A program made the position numbers and the translations under genes. The notes beneath the pieces were generated by a model. The model was not told where the DNA came from, made no database searches, and worked only from the letters and a program-made list of their open reading frames with translations. This document shows positions 10,509-22,634 of a stretch of DNA of 64,000 nucleotides, in pieces. This stretch comes from Phialocephala subalpina (lineage: Eukaryota; Ascomycota; Leotiomycetes; Helotiales; Mollisiaceae), in contig FJOG01000023.1 of assembly GCA_900073065.1 (NCBI GenBank), positions 438,179-502,178 on the forward strand. Direction: 5' to 3'. Numbering within the stretch: the first letter of the stretch is position 1; every line of letters begins with the position of its first letter.

Positions 10509-12050
10509 ATGAGTGAGCTTCTTACACACCTGCAAAATAATGAGCCACAATTCCGCAAGTCCGTCTCCCCTCCTTCCCTACATCTGTTCAGTTCCCATCC
10601 ACCCGAACTGCCATCGTCATAGGCATCAAAACAATGCCGCGAACCTTTTTCAAGAAAGTGAAGCTGACAATATGAAAACAGAGCCCGTCTAGCAGCCCTC
10701 TACTCCGACTTCCGCCACCTCCAAACCACTAACCCAGACGGCTACACCGCCAACCTAACAGCCTGGCGCACCGGCCTCTCCTCCGCCGCCAAAGCAGGCG
10801 TCTTGCCTGACGGATCCCACTTCTCCATCTCCTTCTCCGAAGACCTTCTCCGATCACTCGAAACCAAAGAATGGGGTCGGCCCCTATCTCTCGGTACCGT
10901 TGTGAGAGAAGTGGTAGCCGGGGGCAAAGGAGGAGAGGGGAAATGGTGGATGGAGAAAGAGTTTGAGGAGAGGGAGGAGAGTGTTTATCATAAAGGCTGG
11001 GGCTTGATGCCTAGGATACAAGTTCCCGGACCGGGTGATGTGGTGAGGTGGGGGTTGAGGCAATTGGGGTGGGGAGGGAATGAGGATAAGCTTGTTAATG
11101 GGAGGGTGGTTGTGTTGGAGAATTTGGAGGAGGCGGGACGGGAGGTGCAGAGGAGGTTTGAGGGGGTGAGGGGGAGGGTTGAGAGGACGCTTTCGAGGGA
11201 GGAGTTTAAGGAGAAGGTGGATGATGTGTTGGGGAAGGAGAAGAGGCTGTCTGGGAAGGATATGGAGCTGCTGCTGAGGTTTTTGGCACGAGACAAGCAG
11301 GTTCTGGCCTATGATGAGGAGACGGTCAAGGTCAAGGCGCCGAATGAGAAAATTGCGACTTCGATTGGACAAGAAGATACGACGGTCGCCTCTTTAAAGA
11401 CTTTGATCAAGGATCTGGAGATTCAGACGGCAGTCTTGTCCAACAGGGTCGACGAGCTAGGAGTTACAGCAAAGGAAGCCGTGGCTCGAAAAAACAGAGT
11501 ATCAGCTCTAGCAGCATTACGGTCGAAGAAGCTGGCTGAGACGACTTTGACGAAACGACATGCCACGTTAGGACAATTGGAAGAGGTGTTTGCGAAAATC
11601 GAGCAAGCCGCCGATCAAGTCGAGCTTATTAAAGTTATGGAAGGAAGCACCAGGGTTCTTACTGGCCTCAACCAAGAAGTGGGGGGTGTGGAGAGAGTGG
11701 ACGATGTAGTCGATCAATTGCGAGAACAGATGGGCCAGGTCGACGAAGTTGGCAATGTGATCGCGGAAGTTGGCCAAGCTGGAATCGTTGATGAGGGTGA
11801 GGTCGACGATGAGCTAGAGGCTATGGAGAGGGAAGAGAAGGACAAGGTGGAAGCCAAGGAAAGAGCAGAGAGGGAAGAGAGGGAGAAACAAGAAGCTGCA
11901 GAGACGAAGAAGCGACTGGATGCTCTTGAGGAGGTTGAACGTGAAGCAAAGAAGAAGGCCGAGGAAGCAAAGGAAGCAGAGAAGGAGCTTGACAAGAGCA
12001 CAGAGGAGCTTAAGCGCATGTCACTGGATCCGGAAAATGTTGCAGCATGA
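10509..12050 (+). CDS. CHM7: Chm7-like ESCRT-III protein (CHMP7 / Snf7 family)
   Basis: Exon 1 (10509-10558, MSELLTHLQNNEPQF) joins across a 123-nt intron (10559-10681, acceptor AAAACAG) to a long exon beginning ARLAALYSDFRHLQTTNPDG. The N-terminal half is a winged-helix-like region. The C-terminal half is a Snf7-type coiled coil with many charged helices (LIKDLEIQTAVLSNRVDELG, RKNRVSALAALRSKKLAE). The final stretch is a Glu/Lys-rich coiled coil ending in a possible MIM-like motif (ELKRMSLDPENVAA). CHMP7/Chm7 recruits ESCRT-III to the nuclear envelope and seals or surveys nuclear pores. The donor of the intron is a weak GTCCGT. The gene converges with RAD18 with only 87 bp between stops. Confidence 0.82.
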
Positions 12051-12137
12051 TCAACGCTCTTTTCGCTTTGTAAATTTAGGCATATGGTATCGGCGCTATG
12101 GAGTCCAAGGTACATAAAGCTCTAGCATATTGCCAGG

Positions 12138-13518
12138 CTACGGTTGTACAGATCTTATTGTAGTAATATCAGAAGCCAATCCAGCATCTTTATCCAAAAC
12201 ACCCAGTTTACTTTGGTATTGTGAAGACGGTGGAGGGTCTGAATTGCTTTCGTCGAAGAATCTCTTCTGAGAAGCCGGCTTTTCGGGCGTGTCTTCGATC
12301 AAGATTGGATCATCGTTCCCATTGTCTCCTATAACAACATCTGGCGTAGTTGGAGCTACATCCGGAGTAGCAGTTCCGGCTGACTCTGCCGGGGTGTTCG
12401 CAGAAGATGTATTCTCAGACTTCTTTGCCTGTGCTTTCCGTTTGGCGTTGGCAATCAGCTGCTTGAAGTCGTCGTTGTGCTTGCCCGACCAAGCATCCCG
12501 ATCAAACTCCTTATCTCTGATAATGGCGCCCATCTGAGTCGAACTAGAGGCTGTCGCTCTTCCTCCTTGAGTCCGCTCCCATATCTCCAATTCTCGCTTC
12601 AACTCTCCTTTCGACTTTGGTTTCGTTGCATCACAATTCGCGTTCCAGAGAGTGATCCATTCCTTATATCTCTTTTCCAGAAGTTGTCTGTTGCCCCCAG
12701 CAGATAGCCCGGCATCTGTGAGCTTTTTCTTTAGAACGTTGTCTTTGGTCGTGGAGTAGTTCAGCTGTGGTAATCGTTCAGGTCGCTTGATGGCTTTTTC
12801 TGGCAGTTGTATGGAACTTTTCGCATATCCACTGCCAGTTCTACTACTACCAGGCTTCGTGATGTGTGGAAATGCTTGCAGTTCATCCGGGCAACCATCA
12901 TCGATATGTTTATTGATGCCTGTCTCCTTGACTCTCCTCTGACAAATTGGACATTCAACAGTACCGTCTTCTATAAATAATCAGTAAGAATAATAAGTAT
13001 GGTATGCCTTGCAGTTTACCTGGACTGTAGTCACTATCTCCATCTGAATCCGCCACAACAGTGGCTTTTTGTGATGACTTAGTTTGGGAAGAAGACTTAG
13101 TACGTCCAGAACGCCTTCTCTTCGGTGAGCTGTCCTCGACGTCTTCTTCCGCCTGTTCCAGACTCCTCTTCCGAGTCGGAGCCACTGGGATTGCTGGTAT
13201 CCTAGCAAATGCCAATATATCGGCGCGTCCCCTCTTGAACGCCTCAACCAAGTCCTCCATAGCATTATTATTTCTCAACTTCATCTCCTGCTCCGGTGAT
13301 CGGCATGCGGGGCATTTGCCATCGTTGTTCAGACTCCTCCGTATGCAAAGTGAACAAAATGTGTGCGAGCAAGACGTGATCATGGGTGTACTGTAAAAGT
13401 CTCGACAGACTTGACATCGCAAGGCTGCATCCACGCCGGCGAGGGATTTCATTGGCGTATCGAGCCAATCTGTAGAGTCCGTGACTTCGAAAGCATCGTC
13501 CTTAGATGCCCTATCCAT
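12138..13518 (-). CDS. RAD18: Postreplication repair E3 ubiquitin ligase RAD18
   Basis: RAD18 with Rad6 monoubiquitinates PCNA at stalled forks. The domains appear in the expected order. A RING finger lies near residues 35-75 (CQVCRDFYSTPMITSCSHTF, then CSLCIRRS and CPACRSPEQ). After a basic Ser-rich linker there is a UBZ4 zinc finger (CPICQRRVKETGINKHID then C) and a SAP domain (LPQLNYSTTKDNVLKKKLTD...). The C-terminal tail is low-complexity and acidic. One intron of about 50 nt near 12967-13015 separates the RING exon from the UBZ exon. The joint gives DSDYSP then EDGTVECPIC in frame. It is head-to-head with POL32, 202 bp apart. Confidence 0.94.
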
Positions 13519-13720
13519 CTTGAGTATTTGCTAGTCTGCGGAGGCAAATAGTGTCGTAGCGTACGAGTTGTCGCATGCGAAGAGTGGATGTTGATGAGGA
13601 CGTCAGAATCCCAGCCGAGAACTCGACGCGTAAATTGATTTCGCGACTTCGCGTCTCCCTGCAAAACCCCATCTGACTTTGGAAATCCAACAACGAAAGA
13701 ACGTCAGACAATAATGCACA
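13519..13720. promoter_or_regulatory. 202-bp bidirectional promoter of RAD18 and POL32 with an MCB box
   Basis: The two start codons are 202 bp apart on opposite strands. At 13626-13631 lies ACGCGT followed by AAA, a full match to the MluI cell-cycle box (ACGCGTNA) bound by MBF-type factors at DNA-synthesis genes. A nearby pair TTCGCGA/TTCGCGT (about 13640-13653) resembles the related SCB/E2F-like core. Binding is inferred, not shown. Confidence 0.5.
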
Positions 13721-15322
13721 ATGGCGGACTACAAGACTTACCTAGCATCGAGCATATTGACTGAGGACAAAATTGTATGTATTCTAAACCCTATCGTGTT
13801 GCCATTGTCCTGACAAAGCAAGGTCACCTACCGACTCCTCAGTCGCGCTCTAAAGGTCAATGTGAATGCTGCGAAGGAGTAAGCTCTGCTTCCAAGACAC
13901 GAAAGACTTGCCTGACAGATATTAGAATGCTATATGAGTTCCATCGCGAACAAAATGGAAGGAAGCCGGGCACAATCCACGCCACCTATCTGATCAGCGG
14001 AACCAAACGAAAGGAGCCCGAACCTACAAACGGTGCTGCAGAACAGGATGGAGAAGATACGCATATGCAGAGCAGTCTGTATTTCAGCAGCTCTATGCCA
14101 CAACCAGAAGAGAGTATAGAGGAAAGTGGGGTGTTGAGCATCACATTGGTCAGAGAAGAGAATCTCGAGGGTAGCTATTACCAGACATTCTGAAGAGAAT
14201 AATTGCTAAGCTATGGATGCAGAAGTACGGTCACAGTATGAGCACATCACTTCGGTACATGTCTACAGCATTGGACCACATCAATTGAAGGTCAGTCAAT
14301 GATCGCCATTCAAAAAGCTAGCTAACAAGCCCAGGACCTCCAAATACTATCAGACATCACCCGACAAGTCCGCGAACTCACTGCAGATGACGACCCCATC
14401 GAGACTGCCTCCCAATATGGCACAATAACCAACAAAAACGTCAGACGCCGAAAAGGCACACGACCACCTCCCGCCGCTACTCCAGCTCCCATACCAACAA
14501 AAACCGCACCCACGAAACCCAAACAAGAAGTCAAGACCTCTATCCCTCCTCTCAAGCAAGAGGTATCATCCACAGCAAAAGATTTCTTCGGGAAATCCAA
14601 AGCTACCGCAGCCGCCAACACCTCTAGCAAAGACAAAGCCACAGCAAGCAACATATCCAAAGAATCGACTCCGAACCCACCAAATCTCAAACGCGATAAC
14701 TCCAGTATCTTCAAATCATTCGCCAAAGCCAAGCCCAAGCTCAAACGAGAAGGAACCGATAGTTCCGCTGCCGCAGACTCGCCAGCTATTTCCGCAGCAG
14801 AAGATTCACCTATGAAAGATGTATCCGATGATGAGGAAGAGACGTACGTCCCTCCTGCTCCGGCGAATACGGAGATTGTGGCCAAGAGTAGAAGAGAGAG
14901 GAAGGAGAATGAGGAGAGGTTGAAGAAGATGATGGATATGAGTGACGAGGAAGAGGATATTAAGGAGGAAACACCTATTGTTGAGGAGAAGGAGAAAGAG
15001 AAAGAGGCTAGTCCTGAGAAGGAGGTTGTGCCTGTTGTTAGTGGTGAAAGAAGGAGAGGTAGGAGGAGGGTGATGAAGAAGAAGACTGTTAAGGATGAGG
15101 AAGGGTACTTGGGTAAGTTTCTCTTCTACGCTTGGGGTTCTACGTTGTGCTGATAGGATGTTAGTTACGAAGGAAGAGCCTGTTTGGGAGTCGTTCTCTG
15201 AGGATGAGCCAGCTCCGGCACCAAAGCCCAAAGTACACGCTCCTGCGGCATCGACGAAGGCCAAGAAGGGGGCAGCGAAGCAAGGACAAGGCAGTATCAT
15301 GTCTTTCTTCGGCAAGAAGTGA
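13721..15322 (+). CDS. POL32: DNA polymerase delta subunit 3 (Pol32 / Cdc27-like)
   Basis: Non-catalytic subunit of Pol delta, also shared with Pol zeta in lesion bypass. Exons begin MADYKTYLASSILTEDKI, then VTYRLLSRALKVNVNAAKE, then MLYEFHREQNGRKPGTIHAT (the winged-helix region that binds the B subunit). Later exons carry a basic/acidic Lys-Glu-rich linker. A last intron near 15112-15160 precedes the final exon. The C-terminus QGSIMSFFGKK is a textbook PCNA-interacting peptide (Q..I..FF). At least four short introns are required. The gene shares its promoter with RAD18, whose substrate PCNA is the partner of this peptide. Confidence 0.92.
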
Positions 15323-15491
15323 GACGTTCAAGGTATTTGAACCTTTGAGGCATGGCATTACAGACGTTCCGGCACGAGTAATTCACGAGAGATGAGCAAT
15401 TCAACGAGACCTTACCGTTATGCCATAATATCATGCCTATGTCAATTGTCCCGCTCAATCATGAACAATATGCCTTCAATGAACATCAAGC

Positions 15492-17558
15492 TCATTCAAT
15501 AACATAAGGTTTCGCTCCCTCGCCAAATAGTAAGTGCGGCTTCCGCCGGGCAACGTCCAAGATCGTCTGCGCAAATACGCTATTCGCCCCTATTTCCATT
15601 TCATTAGCGAGTATTCGATGTCCCGACAGCTTTTAACACTTACAAGCAAACCAACTCCTAGTATAATCATGAATATTATTAACGTTGATACTCTCATGTA
15701 CCAACCCATATCTACTGCTCGCATTCAACACAAGCCTGCCATCCTGTTAGCACAGAAAAAAAGTTGGTTTTGGGGAGAACTCGGGAGCTGGTGATCGTCT
15801 CAAGAGCCTCCACACAAACGGATCGTGTCCATTTGCTCTATGCCTCAGCTCCCAAGACAGCTCCCATACAGAAAAATAGCAGTTTAGTACGGAAATAAGA
15901 CATACCCAATACTCTCACTAATCTCCTTATCATCATCACTAGTCATAGCCTGCAACAACAAACTCATCGGCCACGCATACTCAGTCCCAATATGGGGTCC
16001 TCCTATCCCATGAAACGCCTTGCCTTCCAAGTAATAAGGATTCCCACCTTTACTCAACAACATCTTCCTTGTATTTTGATAAACGATATCAGTTCGTTCG
16101 ACGAATCCGAGAATGGGCAAAGCGAGTAATGACGGAACGTTGGCATCGTCCATTAGGATTTGGCCGCCATAGCCGTCGACTTCGTAGGCAAATACGCGGC
16201 CATATTTTTTGTGTTGGGTTACGCCGTGGGCCCAGATTCCGTCAGTGATGGTTTGGGAGCGCTTATCGAGGAGTTGGGCCATTTTGATGTTTTTGACGGA
16301 GGTGAGCATGTCAGCCGTTTTTTTGAGCTCAACGGCCATTTGGGCGTTGGCTGGGATGTAGAAACCGAGGATGGTGGCGTCGTCGCTGGGGCGGAAGGCG
16401 GAACGGATGAGGCCAGTTCCGTAGTTAAGGGGGTTGCCGACGCCGGAGAGGGGGAGGGTTTCGGTTCCTTGGTTGGTGTTGCGGCTGAATGTGTAGGTAT
16501 TCTTCTTGAATCTTCCGGTCTCTGAGTCAAAGGTTGATTGGGATTGTTGGTCGAGGACTGTGAGGACAGTGTCTAGGGCTTTGTACCATCTTGTGGTGAG
16601 GAAAGCGGTCGAGCCTGTGTGGTTGTAGAAAGTGTTTCCGATTGCGAGGAAGTGGGCGAGGGAGTCCAGCTCGTATTTGCATTCGAAAACAAACGACGGC
16701 TCGTATGCAGGATGTACGTAGTCCTCTTGGCCATTTTGGGTAGCGTGAAGCTTGGAGGGAGCTGGTGGTTGGAAAGCATTGCAATATGGCGACTGGATAA
16801 CGTATTCTGCTTGCGTATTGATAGCTCCTAGAATCAAGTTGAATATCTTTTCGTCTTTCTTGGCCAATGGTTGGTATTGTAGAAGCTGGTTCGTGGAATC
16901 TCGAAGCCATTCCGCGTTGATATCTCCTGTAACAACAAATGACTGAGCACCTGTGAATCTCGAAGTCAATATAGTACTTTTCAACGCTTGAGAAAGCCCC
17001 AGGACTAGTGGGACATTCGTGGACCAACTCCATACCTCAAGGCCCTAGCGACAGCACGGAAAAAGGCAATATCGTCCCAAGAAAGAGAGACTTACCAGCC
17101 CACTTTCCATCATCTTTCGAGGATCTAGCCTTCAACTCGGTATGTTTCTGTTGCCCATCAACATGCCACCTCACAGTCGTATCGAGCGTGTTCGGGAAAG
17201 CGTTCTCGAACAGTCGTGCTAGGTCCTTGTCCACCATCTTCTCGTTCATATCCTCGATAATCTTGTCAACGAGCGGTGAAGTGAAGGTTCGGCATTGCTT
17301 CGCAGGACGTTGAAATGGCAGTTGTCGTGGGCCTTCAGAGAAAGGTCGGCTTCAGTGGGTTAGCACCGTTCAGAAGCTATGGCGACTGACATACTGTGCG
17401 AATGTAGAGTATTTCTTGTAATCCGGGCAAGCTTTCATAATCTGGTCTGCATCATGCTTGGCTTTCTGCGCGTCCACGAGAAGGTCATGGTCGTCTGCAG
17501 GAGGGAAAGCTAGGACATTTCCTAGGCATACTGCCCAAAGCCATAGTGATTGACGCAT
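15492..17558 (-). CDS. GH125 exo-alpha-1,6-mannosidase, secreted
   Basis: A signal peptide (MRQSLWLWAVCLGNVLAFP) opens the first exon. The GH125 (metal-independent alpha-mannosidase) core follows: FVVTGDINAEWLRDSTNQLL, YELDSLAHFLAIGNTFYNHTG, GLIRSAFRPSDDATILGFYI, YEVDGYGGQILMDDANVPSL and GGPHIGTEYAWPMSLLLQAM. The frame at 15884 is not the true end. A GTATGT donor after ISESIG leads to two more exons, YGLVHESINVNNIHDYTRSW and ANSVFAQTILDVARRKPHLL, giving the family's normal C-terminus and a stop at 15492. Likely role: trimming of alpha-1,6-linked mannose outside the cell or in the secretory path. At least five introns. The HES...N and Asp-rich motifs expected for the active site are present. 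Confidence 0.9.
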
Positions 17559-18555
17559 CGTGGTGAGGCGAGTTGGTGATGGTTGACTCTCGAGGTCAAG
17601 GGTGGGAAGCGGTATTCAAACCATCGGAAAGTGGGATCCGTCAATTGGAGTTGCTCCACACAAACAGAGCTCCAATGTTTCTTGCGGAACGTTTCAATAT
17701 GGAAACCCGACAGTGAGCTTGTGGATGTTTCTTCGATGAAACGTTGTGTGAACTTAGCCCCAGATTGAAGCCTCGTCGTGGGTCATGCAAGGCTGTGGAT
17801 GCCTCAGCCACCTTGGGACAAACATGGTTGGCATGGTGGAGATTCAAGTCCGTCGCGTCGCGGATTTCATCCCTTCCATTTCTCATATTTCTTTCTCCAT
17901 TCTCCCACCTTTTCCTTGCCTGTGTTTTCAAGCTCTAAGTATTGGAACAATCTTCACGATTCACAGAGGAGATTACCGCCTTGATATCAGCACAGAAGTT
18001 GCATCAAGCTCGCATCACGTGCGTTAATAGCCCATCTTCAACCTTCTTGTACGACCCTGAAGCCAGGAGCAATTCGGTCGATCGATTATTGGGTATCAAG
18101 ATGGCTATCCATGGATACGTCTGAGTGCCTCTGATTCGGTGACATAATCACTCCAGGGCCAGCTAGAAAAGTTCCATTGCAGTATGTGAACCATCATTGT
18201 CATTTGAGCCATTAATATTGCATTATTGCCATTCTTCGTAGTCCTAAGTCTCGTTATTGTCCTTGTGTATTTTAGACAGTGTTGGATTCAGCAGGTCGAG
18301 TGGGCGGAGCAGCTGAAGGACACGAGAATGTATGCATCACGTGTTACCGATCAATGGCCCTGCGCTCAACTGATTGTACAATTGATCAAGTCGCAGCCAG
18401 GCTGTGTTCTCAATGCTGGCGAATTACAAAAACCTTTGTTGAGCCTTGGTGCAGGTGGAGCTAGGCAACAAGCTGCATTTTTTCGACCTTAAATTGGGGT
18501 TTCTTGGGGCCCGTCGTTGTTCACTTTTCCATTCCTTCCCATCTACGGCGATAAT
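17559..18555. other. Intergenic, about 1 kb, no gene seen
   Basis: The stretch lies between the GH125 start and the NACHT relic. Several short ORFs on both strands overlap one another and have no family features. It marks the passage from the housekeeping block to the accessory island. Confidence 0.5.
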
Positions 18556-21024
18556 ATGGATCCTCTTTCAGCGCTTTCGCTTGCAGATACCGTTGTACGA
18601 TTCGTTGACTTTGGTATAGAACTATTCTTTGATGGAAGAAAATTATACAAATCAGCCAAAGGAACGCTTTCGGCCAACGACGAGTTAGAGTTGACCACCA
18701 AGCGCCTGGCCGATGTTTGCCTAAAGCTTCGACGATCGTTCAAGTCTACTTCATCGGATGTCCAAGGCTGTCGAACGGCTGAAGAACATCGTAGTGATGA
18801 ATCTCTCAATGCGCTTTGCGATGGCGTTGCGCAGGTCACACAGGAACTCATTTCAAAGCTAAACAAGCTCAAGCTCAAGTCGAAGAACGGCAAGCCTCGG
18901 GTTTGGGATACCATTCGACAAGCCATCAACAACGCATTCTCTGTAGACGAGAAATTTTCCCTTGTGAAAAGGCTTTCTAGATTCAAAGCTGCTCTTGAGA
19001 CTCGTGTTCTTTTTTGAGATGAGGTAATATTGTCTAGCGCTTGCGTGCCATATGCTAACACATTGATAGAGCGAACCTCGATGCCAATATCCTCCACCAG
19101 TCTCATTACTTCGAAATTCTTGATGGATGAAGCCGACGAATTCTTGATATATTGGTTCAACAGCATAATGAGCCTGTAGAAATCTACCTTGCTCTATCTC
19201 AATTTGTTAATCGCCTCGAAGCTCTCGAAACTGCCAACCAAAAAGAGCACGTAAAAACCCAAAACTTGATTCTTTCTGGACAGACATCAGTCGGCGCACA
19301 ACCGAGACCTGAGTATGTCAGATCTGGCATTGAAATGCTAGATGTCTCACCAACCGAAGAGATCGAGCTCCACCGACGTGTCGCAAACAGCATTCTGAAG
19401 AGTCTACCCTATCCTAGCATGATCTCTCGATATGAAAACGTGGTCGAAGCCCATGCTACCACATTCGAGTGGGCATTTAAAGATCAAACCGACGAACAGT
19501 TTCCATGGAGCAATCTGGGAGAATGGCTCAAAACCGGATAGGGTGTCTATTGGGTCAGTGGAAAAGCAGGATCGGGAAAATCCACATTGATGAAGCACCT
19601 TGTTGATGACCCTCGAGTTCTGAGGTTCCTGTCAGAGTGGGCTGGGGAATCGACAAAGCCTCCTATGCTACTCTACCTTGCAACGTTCTTCTTCTGAAAC
19701 AGCGGCACGCTTACTCAGAGATCTCAAGCCGGCATGCTTCGGTCCTTGCTTCACCAAATACTTGAAAACTCACCGGATCTCATCCCAATGGTGATACCTC
19801 ATCTTTGGGCAAAGACTTACTCAAGACTCTTGAGTCGAAAAGCCGACGATCCGTATGAACCTTGGTCCTTGAAACAACTATTGGCGGCGTTCAAAGCTAT
19901 ATTCGAACAAGAAGATACCGATTTCAAGATTTGCTTTTTCATTGATGGCCTTGACAAGTTTGATGGGAAACATGAAGGACTTGCTACTCTCTTCAAAGCT
20001 GTCACTAGTGCAAGGCCATCAAAAGTGAAGGCGTGTCTATCGAGTCGGCCACGGGTAGTCTTTGAGGATATGTTTCAGAGAAGTCCGCGTCTAAAACTCC
20101 AAGACTTAACATATTCCGACATCAAGATTTTCGTTGAGGATAAATTCGCAACAACGCAGGAATTCGCAAGGTTGCGAACCATGGACCCCCAGGCAGCATC
20201 TGAGCTTGTCAAGGCCAATGTTGATAAAGCAGAAGGGTTCTTTCTATAGGTTAGGATTGTGGTCAAATCCCTACTGGACGGAATCAGGAATCGCGATGAG
20301 ATATCTCACCTTAGGCGGCGGCGGCTAGATGCGCTTCCAAGAGAGTTAAATTCTCTGTGCGATCACATGTTCGACAAAATCGATTTTGTCTACCTCGAGT
20401 GGGCATCCAGAGCTTTCCAGATATTCCGCGCTTACGTCGAAATCGGCAACAAGTCGTCTGCCGACTCCCTCCGTGGACCCCACTAGCAATTCAACGGCAG
20501 GGGCAATGATGATGCCTCTCACCCTCTCGGTATTTTACTTTGCTGTCAACGATCATTAATTCTTTGGACTCGAAGACATGCAAGCTGTATATCATGCCAT
20601 CGTTTGGCGTGATCTTGAAATCCATTTGACTGCAAGATGCGCTGGCCTACTGGAAGTGGGTGCCAATCCGGGAGGAAGCATCGGAGCCCTGTCGGAGATC
20701 CGATAGTTGCACAGGACAGCTCGAGACTTTCTTGAGACTGAGGATCGCTGGCGCAAAATCAGAACTTAGACAAAGCAGTCGACATTCAACCCCTACTTGT
20801 CGATGATGTTGGCATGCGAAAAAGTAAGGCAACTGAGTTCCCAGGAGAACAACGCGAGTCGTCGAAACCCCATAATTACAAGCAAGAACACAAATCCGCC
20901 GAAACTCACAGGCTATCTACAGGTTTCAAACTCAAAGAACCTTTGGGTCGTCGTAGGAACTCTCCTTGGTCTCGGCAGCCTACTCTTTGCCATCTTGCAG
21001 GCAGTGCTAAGCCGTAGCGCTTAG
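18556..21024 (+). pseudogene. NACHT-domain NTPase (fungal NLR-type), degenerate
   Basis: The N-terminal region common to fungal NACHT proteins starts MDPLSALSLADTVVRFVDFG. Downstream are the P-loop GVYWVSGKAGSGKSTLMKH, the Walker B-like KICFFIDGLDKFDG, a sensor-like LSSRP and the C-terminal LHRTARDFLETEDRW region. The reading frame is broken by stops at 19015, 19128, 19539, 19695, 20247 and 20484, with more at 20704 and 20767 in a second frame, so there is also a shift after 20486. Two of the stops sit exactly where the family has Trp (FFFWNSG and GFFLWVR) or a polar residue before the P-loop. One intron near 19026-19070 keeps normal splice signals. A final ORF to 21024 ends in a membrane-like helix (VVVGTLLGLGSLLFAILQAV), perhaps part of the same gene. 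Confidence 0.88.
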
Positions 21025-21672
21025 CTTGAGTCTCTGAGGATCTCTTTACGCCAAACGGTCAGCAACCGGCGGCTCTTCCTAGGCCCCTGATATTCAAAAG
21101 AGTGTTTAGCTCCTGATGTTGGCTTGAAACCATCTGAAGATGGTCGAAAATGAGAGCTTTGGCTTGAGCTTTCGCATCGTACCGGGACTGATGGGACATT
21201 GGGACATTGGGAGATTGCAATTTTTCACTAGAGCGCTCGTCGTGTCCTCACATCTCTGGCAATGCTCGAGCATTTGTTCTTCCCTACTTCCAACATTTTT
21301 GGCAGCAGATGATCAGTTCGGGTGGGTGCACTTCATGCGTGCAACCCCACACAGGAGCCCACTCCTTGGCGGAAACGCTAACACGCTGCCGAATTGCGTC
21401 TATCTCAACTGCATGCAATCGAGCAAATCGAATATATGGCGCTGGTCGCGGCGGGATTTGAGGGCTTCGGCTGCATCATTATTGCATGCATCTCCAGGTA
21501 CGTCGTGATGATCCACGAAAAATATATTCATGCAGTACATTTCATGTTGTGACATAGAAACCCTTCTAACCCCCTTTCACCAGGAAATCCAGAGCACACA
21601 GCCGATGCGACCAAGCCGAAGTGCAAAATATCATCATTGAGATCGCCCTGACCCGGTGCTCATTCCACTCCT
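21025..21672. other. Intergenic, no gene seen
   Basis: The stretch lies between the 3' ends of two convergent pseudogenes. Only short overlapping ORFs are present. Confidence 0.5.
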
Positions 21673-22634
21673 TCAATCTCTTCTTGCCCCTTCAAGCACC
21701 CATCTGACCTCATCAACAATAAGCTGAGGGTTTACGACTTGCACACTTTGTGTTCTTGCATCCCCCTCTGCATAGACAAATTTGCTATGGCTCGACATGC
21801 TCAGATGTGCTCTTTGTCCTTTTTCATCCACTTCGGCCATGTCCTCTAGCCTCTTCCTCAGCGCTTCCCTAGCTTCTGCAGTACTATTGCCATGCTCAAC
21901 TCCCCAGTCATAACCCTTCCTCATTTCGACAGACTCGTTCGCAAAGATTACACTCAATCTCCCATCCCCAAACGCCTGTTTTCCAGCGACTTTTTCGTTT
22001 ACCTTGTCCGTACTGGCTTTCATGGACGCTTCTTCGAGTGCCACGGTTGGCTCGTTGCCCTCATCATTCTTCTTCAATTCTGCCCATTCCTCATAACTCA
22101 AAACTCGATTCTTTTCCAACCCAACGACATCGAAATATGAGGCATCAGCTAGCAACGTAGGCCAGCCATCAGGAAATTTGTCCGCACGATCGCACTGTCA
22201 ACAATTACCATCCCCGTTACCTTTTCCTTCCCATGCATAGCCAGAAACTCTCTAACCAAGACCCCTCCATAACTATGGCCGACTAATACTCAGGGAGGAG
22301 AGATACCAGTGACTTCCAACAACTTCGTCAGCTCTTCACATCTTTTCGTAGCGGTCAATGGCTGCGACGCGGTGGGAGATTCGCCAGGTGTCTTGCTTTT
22401 TCCGTATCCAGCCCGATCATAGCTGACCGCAAGTGAGAAAGCAGACAGAAGTCGCTGTACTGCTATCCACCCTGAACTCGTACCACTCGAACCGGTTTCA
22501 ATGATGATTGCTGGTTGAGCCGACGAAGCCCTAGTTCCGGCAGCACACATAAATATAGAACGTTGGTCGATCAATACGAGGCCTGTCCCATCGTTCCCAA
22601 AAGAATGAGAAGTTTGAAACATGGTCGACGCCAT
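21673..22634 (-). pseudogene. Alpha/beta hydrolase, broken by a stop and a frameshift
   Basis: The reading starts at an ATG at 22634 (MASTMFQTSHSFG). It shows the oxyanion-loop region IIIETGSSGTSSGW, the SYDRAGYGKS strand and the nucleophile elbow VLVGHSYGG. A TGA at 22292-22290 stops the frame directly before VLVGHSYGG. A shift near 22180-22195 then separates VIVDSAIV from DKFPDGWPTLLADASYFDVV, which opens the C-terminal frame. The C-terminal part keeps a plausible catalytic His region (SMSSHSKFVY). No intron with normal splice signals removes either lesion. The family includes many fungal esterases and peptidase-like hydrolases; the substrate is unknown. Confidence 0.7.

Noticed and set aside
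15884..15905. GH125 gene seems truncated at its C-terminus
   Set aside because: A GTATGT donor there leads to two more exons that give the normal family end at 15492.
17770..17870. B-box-like GATTCAAGTCC suggesting a tRNA gene
   Set aside because: No A box or acceptor stem can be folded around it.
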